A stretch of DNA of 64,000 nucleotides from Onchidella celtica (GCA_963931925.1 OZ007567.1:82469186-82533185), one strand, 5' to 3'. Shown: positions 15,201 through 31,144, counted from the first letter of the stretch. Notes: generated from the letters alone by a model not told the origin. Made by a program: numbers and translations.

Positions 15201-17870
15201 ATATCGGAGCACCAGCCAGATGGAGACATCAAAGACTTTGCCGTAAGTAAACCCAATCCATAAAGCGGAGACATCAAATATTTTTCCATAAATTAACCCT
15301 ATACATTAAGCACGAATGTTTAAATGATTATTTTCTATATTCCTTTTCCTTAACAAAGAAAATGGAACAAATATCGTGAAACTTGCAATGTGCCTGTGGC
15401 ACTATTCCAGTCAGCCATTTACGTTTGCCGTAGTGTTAGCTTGATCACAAATTTGGTAACTGCACTGATTCCTTCTATCCACAGCCATGCAGTGTGACTA
15501 CGGAAGTGTCTATGAACCTTGTGGACAAGGATGCCCTGAGGGATGCGCCAGTTCTAATACCACAAACAGTCTGTGTGAATCTATGACCTGCATGGAAGGT
15601 TGTTTCTGTCCAGAAGGATACGTCAGATCAAGTGAGTGAACACATTATTTTCTTCTACGTAATACGAAAACTATGATCTGAATCTCATTGACATGATCAC
15701 ATTGGTACCTTTTCTTCATTTGCTTCATACCACAAATATATTTTTTTTATCACTTTACAGTATGCCATTAAAATCAAGCGATACTTTTATTTCACACCTT
15801 CAGAAAAGAACTGCGGCCAGATTTAAGTCCCTTTGATGCAACCTAACAGTAAGCTGCCATTTTAAAATCAGCTCTTCAAAGTATTCGTGGTAATACTTTC
15901 TTTTAGGCACAGCCCCAATTTCCTGTATCGACATCTTGTCTTAAGTGCAGTTGAAATACCACCTTAATGCCTGTTTCATGTCATTAATCGAAAAGATTTG
16001 CCGTGATATGACTACATTTAGTTGGAAAATTGGTGGAACAAGATTCAAGTTAAAAGTTATTTGTTCGTTTTCTTGTCCACACACCCATACATTATATCAC
16101 ATACTTGGCGCAAAAAGATTAACAAATCTGTCTTGGGTTGTATCGTGTTAAATTTTTTGTTTGCCATTATTTCTCCAGACCTGGAAAGCATGGCAGACTC
16201 CATGTGTATTCCCAAGTCAGAATGTCCTTGTGTGGACGATCAAGGGAGAACAATTCTCCAGGGACAGTTTGTTACCATTAATTGCCAGGAATGGTAAGTA
16301 ATAGTTTCTAATTAGCCAGACAAAAGCCACATAAGATATCAGCGCATGGTGTGCTACTGTAGGATTTTAGATCTCAGTAAGTCAGCTGTTAAAATTTGTT
16401 ATTTTATAAATGATTGCCTGATAAATGCACTGCTGTGTTTCTTAACGATGATTTACATAAATTATTTAATGTATGGCACCTTCACTATCCTTTGTCAAAC
16501 ATAACTGATATCTGAAACACATACACGAACACACACACATATACACATACACACATGGCGCTATTTTGTTCATAAAACAAAGTGGAGTTACTTTGGTGCG
16601 ATTCAAGAAAATTAATTAGGCCTAACTGTTCTCCCCAAACCACAAATGATATTAAAAAGACGGAAAGATGTACATTGAGTTACCGGTGTATCTACCTACT
16701 TCAAGGAGGAAAAATGTATCACTATATCTACAGTGAGTGCCGTGAGGGAGAGCTGGAATGTACTGGAGAAGAGTGCCAGATCGAGTGTGATGACGATGAA
16801 TACCGATGCAATGACGGACGTTGTATCTCCGAGAAATTCAAGTGCAATGGTGTTCCGGACTGTATGGACGGTGGCGACGAATTTGAGTGCGAAGGTGAGT
16901 TGTATTGTCTTGTAATATCGGGTTGTATTGCTATCGTTCTCAGTCCGTTAAGAACTCAAGAAATCAAATTTTCATTTCACCTTGCTGTGTATACGTGTCT
17001 CGCCATGATATTACGTTTGGTTTCTGACTCCCGTAACTGTGGGCTTTTTGCATGGTTTTGATTTATAGACTTACGCGGTAAGTCGTAAAAGGCTTTACTA
17101 CCCAGGAGACAAATCACGTATTCTGTCAGTGTTTATCAAAGAAAAAAAAAAGGCAAACTGATCTGTTTTGATCCGAAGATTTAAAAATAGATGTGCCAGC
17201 GGGAAAAGGAGGTCTAGGAAACCACTTAATAACAAATCTCTTATAAGCTAGATTGATATGTTGTTTCCGAGAGCGGGAAAGAGCAATACTTTCTTCACCT
17301 GTACCGTGAACTCATTTGTCACTTTAGTCCTCTGGATTTAAAGTTCTATGTTACAGTTTCTTTTTGAAACAATATTCTCCAGGCGAAGTATGCGAGGGTT
17401 ATCTCTGCAACAATGGACAATGTGTTGGAAACCATACAGTCTGCGACAATAAGATGGACTGTCTGGACAACAGTGATGAAGAAGACTGCGGTAAGTTTAA
17501 TAAAACCTTTCACTTAAATTTGAGCTGGCTTAGGATCAGATTAACTTATACGGACGGCACACCATAAGGTTTTAGCTCGAAGAATGTATCTTATTTTGTG
17601 GCGACCTCAAATCGGTGGCAGACTGAGAATTTTCAAATGTACCAATAGCAAGTTAGCGTAGGGTTCCACGCAAAACTTAAATTGATCTGATGTGGACCCA
17701 TGTTTGTGTCAGTTAATTTGGTGGCAAAGGCATTGTTTAACATGCGAGCAGGAAAGCAGAAGAGGACGAGAATATGGGTAAATCACAGATAGACAGATGG
17801 GTGAATGGACCGGAGACGGAGGAATAGATAGATAGATAGATTGGTAGATAGGTAGATAGATGGATGGGTG

Positions 17871-17929
<59 letters not shown>

Positions 17930-20900
17930 CTTTTGCATGCACTAACATCTGTGTTTTCTATGCTAGGCATTGCGGCTGTCCACTGTAATATGAAAACAAC
18001 TTGATATTTCAAACGGGATATTCCTCAAATTCACCACATCCTATAATGATACTCACATGCTGTTTCAGATGTTGTCTGTCGCGATGGAGAATACAAATGT
18101 CCTTTGAGCACATTCTGCATCCCCGAAGAATTCGTTTGTGACGACAATATTGATTGTTGGTACGGGGAAGATGAGTCCAATTGCACAAGTAAGAAATCAC
18201 TACATGAACTGTATATACATATATTTTAGGGCTTGTCCAAAGAAACTTAGCATTTTTTTTCTCAATCTCTATAGCAATAATAGCTGTCAAAACTGACGTG
18301 AACATTCCAAATCACATGACATGACGCTTTTGATATTTGAGAAAATCTGTTTGTTTCGAACATTTCGCCGAAGCGGCGAGGCGCATAAGCATAGTTTTTA
18401 ATGCCCTGCCCTGAGCTATGCAGCGACCACGAAGAAGGAGAACACAGTTGAGATGTGTCCAGATGTAGAACCTGCTAAGGTCTTTGGCTGGGATTGTGTT
18501 GTTGTTTTTTTTATGTGTATATGTTTGTGCACAAATATTAAAGTAAAGTTAAAATTTAATTGTTATATTTTGTTATTTAAGATAATGTTAATCAAGTTGC
18601 CAAAGAAGACATATTTTTGTAATCCAGGGCTTGGCCGGGCAATTCGTCCTATCGACAATAATTCCATAAAATGTTTGGGATCTTGTCGTAAACCAGTAGG
18701 TGTATAAATTCAGTATGGTCAGTGTGTAAAACACTGAAGGCAACCATATTAGAGTGAGAAGCCTTATAGTTAAGTGAACGATTTCTACTTCGCATTGTGT
18801 CATAATATGAACACATTCTTATGAAAAATATCAGTGTCCATTTTACAGTGAATGAAATTGAGAGAGACGTTGCTTGTGAAAGAAACAGGTGCAAAAATTC
18901 AACTGTTGAATAATTTATTCATGAATATTCATACTCTTTTTTTAAGATAGCAAAAAGGACTGGCTAAGACTTTTCATATAAGCTTATTACTAAATCTCCG
19001 ATGTAAAATTAAAGAAAGTAAAAAAAATAAAATAGAATTTCATTTTTTGTCAGTTGCCTCCCTTGTGCTTTTGGGAATTAATCAGTTGTCTCGCTTTGAT
19101 TTCAGTCTGTCCAAAGAATGAAACCCACTGCAACCAGACTTACTGTATCCCCAAAGATTATCAGTGTGACGGCCATGATGATTGTGGTGATGGATCGGAC
19201 GAACTTGGATGCAGTAAGTTCAGTCATTCACCAGTTTAGTTCATTTGCAAAGATGACAGGTGCAGAATGTATCTATGAAAAAATGGAATACAACTGACCT
19301 AATCCCTTCTCCGCAATTTGCTATACGGTTGGTCCAGTCCTTTCTCCGTAAGCGGAATACTGTTGATTCAATCCTTTTTCCGTAACTGGAATACACTTGG
19401 TCCAATCCCTTCTCCGTAACTGGAATACAGTTGGTCCAATCCCTTCTCCATAACTGGAATATAATTGGTCCAGTCCCATCGCCGCAAAACAACTGATCCG
19501 GTCCTTTGTCCCAAATTATCCCACATTTACGACAAGTATTTTCATTTATTTTGTTTATTCCCAACGACCATTAAGGGCCATTTGTTGTTTTGCTGTTGTA
19601 CAGTACAAGAAATAAGCAGTGTTGTGAAGCTATAATTGAGCTAATTTGTGTTGATGATAACGAAATTCTTGCACTGAGTTTGGAACATGTTAATTCACAG
19701 CTGAAACACCTTACATCCATCAGAAACCAGGATAGAATACTATTTGCATGCCATTCCTGAAAAGTTGAAAGAAACATTTTCATGAAATAATATATCTTAG
19801 GCCATAATTATGTGGCAGTCTTAGGTAATATTGTAATGTATGGTCTCTTTTTCTTCCTTCAGCTGTCCCAACCACGACTCCACCACCAGGTATGCCCGAT
19901 ATGTCTATTGGTTTATTGCTTTTCCCCTGTGTTTTTTGAAGGGATAACCACATTGGAATTCCAGCCCGGGCCGTTTATTAACGTTAATATTAAACTATAA
20001 CCACTTACAAGGCTTCTTTTTGGATTTATATTATACCATAGTTAAACGGGAATGGGGATATTTTACACGTTGTGCTCAATGGTTTCATCGGGGAGATCAT
20101 CTTTGCAGTGCTTTGTTTTGGGGATTTTAAGAGATCCAGTGCCAACATCATTTTTTTGCCTACTTCTGTTCAAATACACATAATGGAACATTTCAGTATC
20201 TTGGCCTGGGGAACATAAGGAATATATTATTATCGAGTATCTGCTTGATTAATGATATCTGCAGATGGAAATGAAAATATTTAGGCTATGTCTACTGACT
20301 CGAACAACTGCTTGTTTAAATAAAACTCAAACACTGACCTAGAGCTTGATAAAATCTTCGCCTAGATTGAGCAATGACACGAATGATGTTTTTTTTAATC
20401 TTAATAATTTCAGCTTGCGCTGATACTTTGGAGACATTCACGGCACCCTCTCCTCATCTGATTCTCCAAAGTAGTACAGGCATGCCGGACAATGCGTTCA
20501 CAGTTATTGGTTGGCGGCCACTTCCCAACCAGGCTGGCAACTTGCGTATCACCCTCGAAAGCGAAACTACTCCTACACTCAATGAAATGAAGTTCGTGGT
20601 GACAGGAGGAATTGGCACAACCGTCTCAATCTCAATTGAGACAAGCACGGGCACTGTTGTCACAGAGGTACGTATAATCCCGAGCAACTGAACACACACA
20701 TAAAGATCTCCGTGTACTGTAATATGCGATTTTTCCATTACTTGTATGTTGTGAGACAGACGAAGCAAAAAAAAAAAAAAAAATGTGAGATTAGAATCGG
20801 AACTCTCTTGGCACTTTCTCAAGGTGCAATTTAAAGTTTCGCTGATTAGATACCATTCGTGCCAGTTCTTCATTTAAATGACTGATAAATTCGAACTGAA

Positions 20901-23900
20901 TGGAGGCAACTTGTGGAATCTGTTAAGAAATTACTTAAATATGTATATATATATATAATATACAAAAAAAGGAGGATTTTACTGTTGGGTGGTCAAAAGG
21001 CGCCAGAATGGGATAACATGAGCGGAAGCTAACTTAATTTGTTGTTGTTGTTGTTGTTTTTGCTTGAATCTGTGGGTCAGGAACATAACCAAATGACTGG
21101 AAAAATAGATCATTGAAATCAAAAGTCAAACACAATTCTAAAACCTATGTAGAAGTTAAGGTCGTGGCATCAAATACATTTCAGGGTACTCACTTAAATG
21201 TAAATATGGACGAAATAAATAAATAAACACATACATAAATAAATAAATACATAAATACAGCATATATAAACATAATTATATTCATAAAAGACACAAAAGT
21301 ATAAACTTGCATATACCTGCTTTTTAACGGCATTTTAGTTTAGTGAAATTAAAGCAAATTTAAAATGTTGACTAATCACGCTTTTGTGATCTGAATAATA
21401 AACTGTGTCAGTATCGGTATCTGCTGTTTGGAATGAAATTGCCTTTGTTGTAATATCAGTCTTTCTACGATTGAAGATGACTTTCTTAGCACAAAGACAT
21501 ACTGAAGTTGCAAATAATTTCTTGTTGCCCGAGTTTGGAATCTTTTGCGAGTCGGACTGTTGTTTTTCCTCATCCTGCAAAACACAAAGGCATTCCTCTT
21601 GCAGGAAAAATACATTTTTTAAGCGCAAGTTCCGGTACTTTAGTGCAGTGGTTATATTTTTTGTTTTCGAATTTATCGTTCTTTCAGTCAAGATCAGTGA
21701 CAAAAGACCCAATGGACTTCACTGGCGTCTTCGACACCGAGTTCCAGTCAATTACTATCGTTACCGAGGCAGCGATAAGTAACCTTATGCTCGACGTATG
21801 CTTCAAACCACCTGGTGAGTTGAAACACACACAAAGTGCTTTTTGTTGTCTTTAACAATACATTTAATCATTGAGAGCACTTGCTCAGCTACTAACGTGG
21901 ATTGGACCACCAAACATGTCGCTTTAACCGTGTAGATTACAGTGTCCGCACTTGTTTGCAAGAAGAGACAGAAAGATACTCATTTTGAAAATCCAATATC
22001 CTGTTACATGTATTATCAAAATTGGATACGGCAAACTTCAGAATTTGTGTGGTAGAAAGACAACTAGGCTTGCTGAGGAAAAACCCTTTCTGTCTTTTGT
22101 GTACTTTTACTGCTGCAGTTAATTAAAAGAATGAAAGAGGGTATCAAATGTACTTAGCTTGGCATAGTTTAACTTTTGTATAGCTTTGTTAAGGTACATA
22201 TTGGGTCGTAGCTCACTCAGCCATTATTGCCTTTTTTTTTCTATTATCAGCTCCTCCAACAGGAGAGACAACCACAACACCCGGAGGTAGGTCCAGCTTA
22301 ACATCTGTCTTGAAGATGTCTGTCAAAGTAGACCAGAATACATAACTGCAATAAAACCTAGAGGTTGTCCCACCCTACCAAGTTTCTTAATCAATGATTT
22401 ATTTTAGGGGATGACTTTACAGTTGATTAGTGATTTACTGTGTGGTTTTCTTTTATTTATCCAAACTACATAATTCGTGGTCACCACTCGAGCCTAATTA
22501 TCTGGTCCCAACGATTTCTAAAAGTGTTATCTTATACCTACTCTCTGAAATCCTGGCGCCGGTGTAAGTGACAAGTGGTTAACAATCACCTTTCCTGCAT
22601 TCCGCAGAGGTTATTTGCAAGGATGATTTCGTAGATCTGTCGGTGGACTACTTTGCACCAGTCGGACAGGGCGACAATAACGTCTTCTTGCCTGAGGCTG
22701 GCGAAGATGAGATAAGAGTCGTTGTTGAAATCAACCGGGACATGGTGCTGGAAACCCAGATTTCATCTATTCTGTTCAACTTGGAAGGTGTGACTTCAGG
22801 CAGCGTGGAGATCATGTACAGTGATTACATTATCACTGATAATGTAAGGAATCTTGCTTCATGATGTCATGTTATTGAAAAGGAAATTTAAACACCACTG
22901 GGAATAGGTTATAGAAGGAAAGGGGGGGGGGGGGGTGAAGGAATTTAACATCTGTTTGACCTTATGACATATGCAACGACAACCATGATCACCAGGTTTG
23001 AACAAACATGGAGTAAAAAAGTTCTCAGAAGTTTTAATGAAACCTAACACTTAACCGAAGAGCCTGAAAACCGAAAAAGTTGTAGTGGGAATTTGTTATT
23101 TGTGAAGTAATACCAAACGTGAATAAACGGCGAGTAAGAGATTTGTCATAACAAAAGATTGACAGTAATTTGACGTTTCCTGTTCTGTTTCTGTTCATTC
23201 TAGTTCGATGTTGATCCAAGTACATTTGTGTTTGATTATCGACCTGATGACGAGAACGGCATCACACAGCTCGTGTTCGCCTTCAGTGCCGCCGACAACG
23301 TTACTCCTGGAGAGTTCTCGGCTGAATATCTGGGAGCCAAAGGCTGTGTTAAAGGTGAGATAAGATAAGCTAAAACAAGATAGGATAGATGAGAATTACT
23401 CTCAATTAGGCCACGAAAAGAAATTCATGTTCGCCAAGCCTTTAACAGCATAATTATGCTCACATCGTCATAACCCATTAACAGGCATACAAAGACATGA
23501 CGTCACATTGGCATGGACATATGGCACGGGGACGGGCATAACGTGAAAAATTCGTAGATTTGTAAAGCTGTGTATTTTCATACACAGACACGATCGTGCA
23601 TGAGCAAACGACTACCCCACAAAGAACGAGATGATTCTTTTATAGATTTTGTGATTCAGATTGAGGACGTCAGTGTGATAAGCGATGATGATAGACGATT
23701 TGATTAATAGCGTAGTTTGCTTGAAATCGTTCCTGTTAATTTCAAAAGTGAACAGTGCTGGCATGTGCATTTAACCCTGATTTTCAATATTTTTAGTTTT
23801 TTGTTGTTTTTCTTGTCTGTATATTATTTACGTAAATTTATGTGAATCTTCGTTTGCAGTCGGAAACTGTACTTTGGGATTCTGTAATGGTGAATGCTTG

Positions 23901-26900
23901 GACAAGTACACAAATCTGTGTGAATCACCGTGTCCACCAGAGGACTGTTGTAAGTAGAACATGTTCAGAGACAAAGTGAAATGAAATAATGTGTACTAAG
24001 TTATGAAAAAGGTTTGTACCGGTATAAATACATTACATCAATTAAAGCTAGTGGCATGAGGCAACTAAGAGAAACGATCTTTTCAGTAAATTTAAGTATG
24101 CTACAATGAAAAGAAAGTCTCTCTTTACCCAATATGTTTTTTGGCTGGAACATCGCATACATACGGGAACAGTGCTATAGTAAGGTTAAGTGTGTTGTGA
24201 TTTTATATCATACATACATATATTCAGCTAAAGGTGTTTAAATAATTCCCACTACACCTTTGATTATCGTGGGCTTGATAATAGACAAGATAATAATACC
24301 TCAGATTAGAATATTATTGAAGTATGTAAAAATCTTGTTTTTTCCTTGCCATTAATTACTCATGGCCCATGAATTGTAGAAAGGCGCCATGCATTTAATT
24401 CAGGAAAAAATATCTCCAAGATTATGTGAAAATATTTTTCAGTCACGACGCCTATAAGAACCACAAGCACTCTTAAACCAAGCACTCCAAGTGGCCCCAG
24501 CACTCCAAGTGGACCAAGCACTCCAAGTGGACCAAGCACTCCAAGTGGACCAAGCACTCCAAGTGGACCAAGCACTCCAAGTGGACCGAGCACTCCAAGT
24601 GGACCAAGCACACCAAGCGGCCCCAGTACACCATCTTCAGGTAGGCCTCCTTGAACTCCGGATTCAACCAATTCTAAATGAACCAATTTTCCATCACATC
24701 ACCACTGGCAACTTGTCAAGCTACTTCAGACCCAGCTTTTGTTTGATTACATAACCGTGAGCCACAGTTAGTAAATCCTTTTTTACTAATAGCCAAATTG
24801 CCTTGCCCGGCCCCGCGAACTTTGTTGCCCCCGATGGCATGTCACATGGCATCACCGCTTATTAGGCCAAATCTGATTGATTATGTCGGGACTTATCAGG
24901 GTCCAAATTCTCAGTGGTGGTTCTCAGTTGGCGTTTTCCTCTGTGGGATTAAAGCCTTTTTTCTGGGGCACTAGAGAAAAAGACTTCTCAGTGCAGTTAA
25001 TATAGAAAACAGGTGACTGGCTATGCTGGATATCTATACTATATGTATTTGTGGACTTGAGATTTTTCGTTGCAAAAGGCTTCTGAACCACTCAACACTC
25101 AGACTTCAAATTTTATACGGTGCATCAGAATGGATGTAAGGGTACACAATTTTTAATAGAAGTCTCAAATCGGTGTAGTTTTTTTTTTTATTGAAACTTT
25201 ATTGTTTCTCCAATTTTTAGATCTATTTCGAGTCATGATTCGCCAATTTAAGGTTTCATTGAAGCTTCACATGCGCATTATGTTTGTTTTGAAGTTGAAA
25301 CTGAAAGACAGCGAAAGTGCAAATCTCTATCACAAATGAGTGCGTTGTGTGCTGGTGCGCATGAAATCTGTAGTAAGGCTCTAGGATATGGGAGATTTTC
25401 TAGACCGAAGAGAGAGAGAGAGAGATAAAACGGTGGGTTCACAGGTTTACCCGGATAATGCCCGGCGCCCCTGAATCAAAAGCGTGATCGAAACTTTCAC
25501 TCGGTGACTACTTCGCCCCGTCTTCGTTCTTCGCCTTTCTGAAAACTTTCTTCACACACTGTTGGTCGAAAATAAACTTTAAAATCACATCCATGTATTT
25601 TGTAAGGATCCGTAGAGTGAAAATAAGTTATTGGTATTTGCATTGAATCTAAGTTCCGTTATTAACGTGACCTAGATCTAGATCTATGGTTGGGCTCAAG
25701 CAGCCTGTGTCAGTGTGTATTGTGTAGGGCTTGAAGAGTGATTGTTGAACCAAGTATAAAATGTATTCAGGTTGTTTCAAGAAGTTACTGTTGCAGTGCC
25801 TTTTGAAAATTGTAACAGCTTTATCAAGTCGCCTAAGCTTGGGGAAACTATGAGCACATCTGGCATTAAAGCATCTGTTGGGGGGCGGGGGGGGGTGGAT
25901 GAGAGGAGTTGGTGTGGAGGACAAAAGGGGGATGGAGATTGGCGGGAGACAAGGCAGATACATATATTGGGTGACAGGGTAACGGGAGTGAGAGAGAGAA
26001 AGAAATGGGATGGATAGGAGAAATTGGTTGGGGGTGAGGGGGGCGTGGTGTCGGGAGAGGGAAGGAGGGGCGGATTCAGGTTTATCCCTTGGAAAGACCT
26101 CATCTAGACTTGCCCAGTTCATATCAAAATACGCCCTTAATACAGTTCGTAGAGCGGGCCCTGCAGCTTGTATGAAATAACTGAACACACTACCATTTAT
26201 TTACATTTCTTTGTTTCTTTGTGCAAAAGACTTTGAAGCCTTCCAACGTTTTTGAGCCCATTTCTGAAGTTTCTCTGTTCCGTAAGAAGAAGCATGATAT
26301 CTGAAATGTCCAGATAGTACTTTGCCCAACGTAGCCCTTATTTTATCAACAGGAACCACACCGTGTCAACTAGTGATGGAGCCTGTACCAGTTGACAATG
26401 TGGTTGTGGCAGAACGACCCATTGGAGCCAGTCCAACCGGCCTATCAGAGGCGCCAGTCCTTGTCGTTGCTGATGATGGCAATGATGAGGTCCAGAAGAT
26501 CACTGTGACTCCTAGCTTATCGGACGAAAAACCATCCATTTTGGTACCAAGTGACGAAGAGGTAACTTAAAAGAACTTATACAATATACATACTCCGCTT
26601 CCATGGTATAGCGATACATTCATTACAATTAAAATGTTGTTAAGGCTTAATAGGATTGTTGATAGGCCGGTTTGTTTTGGCCGTCTGGCATTCGCCTAGT
26701 AAACATTATACGTTTTAATTCATTAAAATAGAGAGTTTAACAGCAAAATCAAACAGTTACCCGAGTTAGACAATGTGGAAGTCTCTATAGCGGACACATG
26801 GTCTGTTTAGCCTGTTTTCGGTGGCGCAGCATTCATTGATTAGAAGGCAAATATTCAAATATGTATTGTGAACAAGTGTGATTGTTCCGATCGGGCATAG

Positions 26901-29900
26901 CTTATGTTCCCTATACGTAAACGACAACACCAATCTTTTCAGGTCATTACTGGTGACGGAAATCCGAAAGCTGTGGTGATTGAACTGGGTATGTACCTTC
27001 CTTATCCACCGATTCATTAAGACAGCATTTCAAACGCGAGTGGTGGGGTGTGGAAAAAACCATCGGACGAAACATCATCCATTTTGGTACCATTTTGGTG
27101 GTGGGGTGTTTTACTTTTTACTTTTTATTTGAAAAAAATATAGGCTAAAGAATGTAAATCAAATGTTCTACTTGTAAGTGAAAGGACAGAAGACTAACAT
27201 TCTGAAATAATAGAAGCCAACGATAACACAAATACATAGACACATACAATCCTACATACATTTACTTCTTCATTTTAATACCCAGAACTAAGCCATATGA
27301 AGAGTGGAAGATGTCCACGAATGTTGTGAGAGAGATCTGAAAATAAACAGAATCCTAAAGTAATCATGTATCTCCGGAAATGAGTTCTTGTCTTTAGTGT
27401 GCTTCTCTTGGCTAATAATTCTATTACTTTAGAGAGTATTATGTTGTTACTGTTACGAGTTGGGTTATTAAGAATTATAAGTGTTACGACTGCAATTAAA
27501 AATCGAGAGGTTTTTAGGAATTACTCATTCCTACCATGCCACATACTAATAACAATCTGAATGGTTTTTATCAACAGACCTGTAGGGCCACAAATTTTAT
27601 TACTTATTATTCCCTAACAATTTCGTCTAGCTCTTACATACTAAAAAGACAACATCAGCAGCATCAAATGAAAATTCAATAATATGTCACTCGAAGTCTC
27701 CTCTAGATTCCTAAAAGATTATATCATTCTGTCTCACTCACAATTTAAGTATTACTTATCTATTTCTCAGATATATTCTGCCTACTATCTAACAAATAAT
27801 ATTCTAATGTCTCAGACGACAATGTTATCTCAGTTATTTGTGCCTACCGCTTATAATGGATCAAACTCGTCAATACAAACTGACGTAGTTAAGTTAGATC
27901 TAGATCTGCTCTAGGATGGGCTGGCAATCCCCAGCCTCATCCAGACACATCAATTTCAATTTACAAATGTGTATGCCAGACATTCATACTAGATCTAGTT
28001 GCAAGTTAATATACATCGTAGTCTTGCATTCTTCGGTAGCACTCCTACTGGAAAATTAAGGTCAGCTTCACGTTCATTGTTGAATCAACAGGCAGACACT
28101 TACACTTGGTCCCTGATCAGAAATCAGGGAGCAGTAGATAACAGCAGTGGGTAATTCTCACAAAGAGCATATGGTCTCATTTCAGTGTCTATAATGGACA
28201 TAGACGTGAATATAACAATCTTCTGATTCTTCTGGCAGAATCCCGCCGACCGCCTGCACAGATGGATATTTCTGCATGGAGTGATCAAACATAGGAATGG
28301 CTGCGCTTATATACTGTGCGGCCGGCTGCAAATTAACATGTCAAAACCTTTCCTAAAGTCTCTAAACCCTCTACGTTTTATGTACGAATTTACTATCTCC
28401 CTTTACTCACCCCTTCTCTTCCCCTGTTAGAGTTCATCAAAATCACGGGGTCGAGAACTGCACCGTCACTGCTAACTTATCCATTTATTCTATCTTGCCC
28501 CACTTTCTTTCCATCTCTAAGAAAAAAGCGTTACAAAAACAAACTGTTCACGAAAACAGTTCAAGGACATTTGGGCTGGCTATAATCAACGAAACCGTGA
28601 AAAAACACAAGTCGTGACCCAGCACGACAATTACAAGATTAACCCTGACAGTTACTTTTCCACAATCCATGCAAATTGTGGTCTTTATGTATTCTGTTCT
28701 TTTTCTTTTCAGCCGAGGCCCCAGAATCCTCAGGAGTTCCTCCTGAATTCAAGGACTTGGTCGGTAAGTAATCAAACCTTTGATTAAGCTTCTTAAGAGA
28801 GTATTGAGCAACCTCAGCAATTTTGACCGAAAGACTGATAGTAAAGTGAATGAAAGTTTGCATTCGTCCCGCCTGTTAGGACGATTATTTTCGTATGGCT
28901 TGTGGAAAGGGAATGGCTATTCATTTGTGGAAACCATTGATCTTTACTGTGAAGAAAATGTGCTGTGAGACCGGTTTCTGCTAGTTATACTGAATATTTA
29001 CAATTGTGCTGCCAAGTGGAGAAAGTGGCGAAATCCTAGATTTGAAGTACTTATTTGGGGGGTCTTTCTTACGGATTTGTCCATTCCATTTCAGATGACA
29101 CAGAGGCTGATGTGTATATTTATGAGAATCCCGAAACTGGTGGCACCACAATTGTCTTGGTCTTCGAGACCACGCCAGGAGAGACTTACGAAGTTCCCGA
29201 GGGTGGCGAGCCGTACAACGTCGTGGTAAGTGCATATTGGCCTGTTTTTGTCCAAAGTTCAGACAGTACCACCTAATTAAGCTATGGAAAAATAATTTTA
29301 CTTCAGCTGTTTGTGAATGATTGCCTAATCCAAAATCATTTGGACAGCAATTTTGGGCATTTTTCTACATAGCAGTGTTTCTGCTGTGGTTCGGTCACAT
29401 TAACAATTTCAGTAATTCAGTGAATTGAATGTATCCTTTCCCTTCCAACGGAAAGAATTTGTCCCTTACAAGAAAATGTTAGCAAATAACAACTGTGACT
29501 GTTTGCTTTCTGAATCTGCGATTTTGAGTAGGTTTTTACTGTTTTCCTGAACTGTATGTTATTAAGTGCTGAAGGAGAGCAGTGTATATAATTGATGGGC
29601 GCGAGCCAGTGAAGCCAAACCTTTCGGCCAAACTGACAAAATTTTTAACGTGTTTCTCATTTTCAGCCATACACAGAGGACACCCCCATTGACATTGAGG
29701 GACCCAAACTCATTTTGACACCAGAGGATTCGACTGTCAATGTTGAGATCTGTAAAAGTAAGTGCGTTGTTGATTTGGCAGTAGGAGGGATGAAGGACCT
29801 TTTTGGCAACATTGGTAAATATCATCCAAGAAAACCTAAAATTTTACCTAAGACAAAAGGAAGAAAAAAGCTAATCATGAAAACTTAATATTTTCACACA

Positions 29901-31084
29901 GGTGGAAATGAACGGAAATCTGTATCATTTTCATGTCAAACATGTATTATCTTGAATCTCACACAATATTCATTTAAAGAAGCAAGCAGGGCGCAATGAA
30001 TCTCATTGGATTGTCGATACCAATGGAGATTTGGGCATAACAGATAACAATAACGGAAAAAAACAACACATCGTTTTTCAGAAGAGTCCATTAATTTCTT
30101 TTAAATTCCTTTAAATAGAGCCTAGCACACCTAGTGGACCAAGTACTCCAAGTGGTCCGAGCACACCAAGTGGACCAAGCACTCCAAGTGGCCCAAGCAC
30201 TCCAAGTGGTCCAAGCACTCCAAGTGGACCAAGCACTCCAAGTGGACCAAGCACTCCAAGTGGACCGAGCACTCCAAGTGGACCAAGCACACCAAGCGGC
30301 CCCAGTACACCATCTTCAGGTAGGCCTCCTTGAACTCCGGATTCAACCAATTCTAAATGAACCAATTTTCCATCACATCACCACTGGCAACTTGTCAAGC
30401 TACTTCAGACCCAGCTTTTGTTTGATTACATAACCGTGAGCCACAGTTAGTAAATCCTTTTTTACTAATAGCCAAATTGCCTTGCCCGGCCCCGCGAACT
30501 TTGTTGCCCCCGATGGCATGTCACATGGCATCGCCGCTTATTAAGCTGAATCTGATTGATTATGTCGGGACTTATCAGGGACAAATTCTCGGTGGTGGTT
30601 CTCAGTTGGCGTTTTCCTCTGTAGGATTGAAGCCTTCTTTCTGGAGTACTAGAGGAAAAGACTTCTCAGTGCAATTGATATAGAAAACAGGTGACTGGCT
30701 ATATTGGCTATCTATACTATATATATATATTTGTGGACGAGATTTTTCGTTGCAAAAGGCTTCTGAACCACTCAACACTCAGACTTCAAATTTTATATGG
30801 TGCATCAGAATGGATGTAAGGGTGCACAGTTTTTAATAGAAGTCTCAAATCGGTGTAATTTTTTTTATTGGAAATTTATAATTTCTCCAATTTTAGATCT
30901 ATTTCGAGTCATGATTCGCCAATTTAAGGTTTCATTGAAGCTTCACATGCACATTGTGTTTGTTTTGAAGTTTAACCTGAAAGACGGCGAAAGTGCAAAT
31001 ACCTACCAGAAATCAGTGGGTTATGTGCTGTTGCGTATGAAATCTGTAGTAAGGCTCTAGGATATGGGAGATTTTCTAGACCGA

Positions 31085-31144
<60 letters not shown>

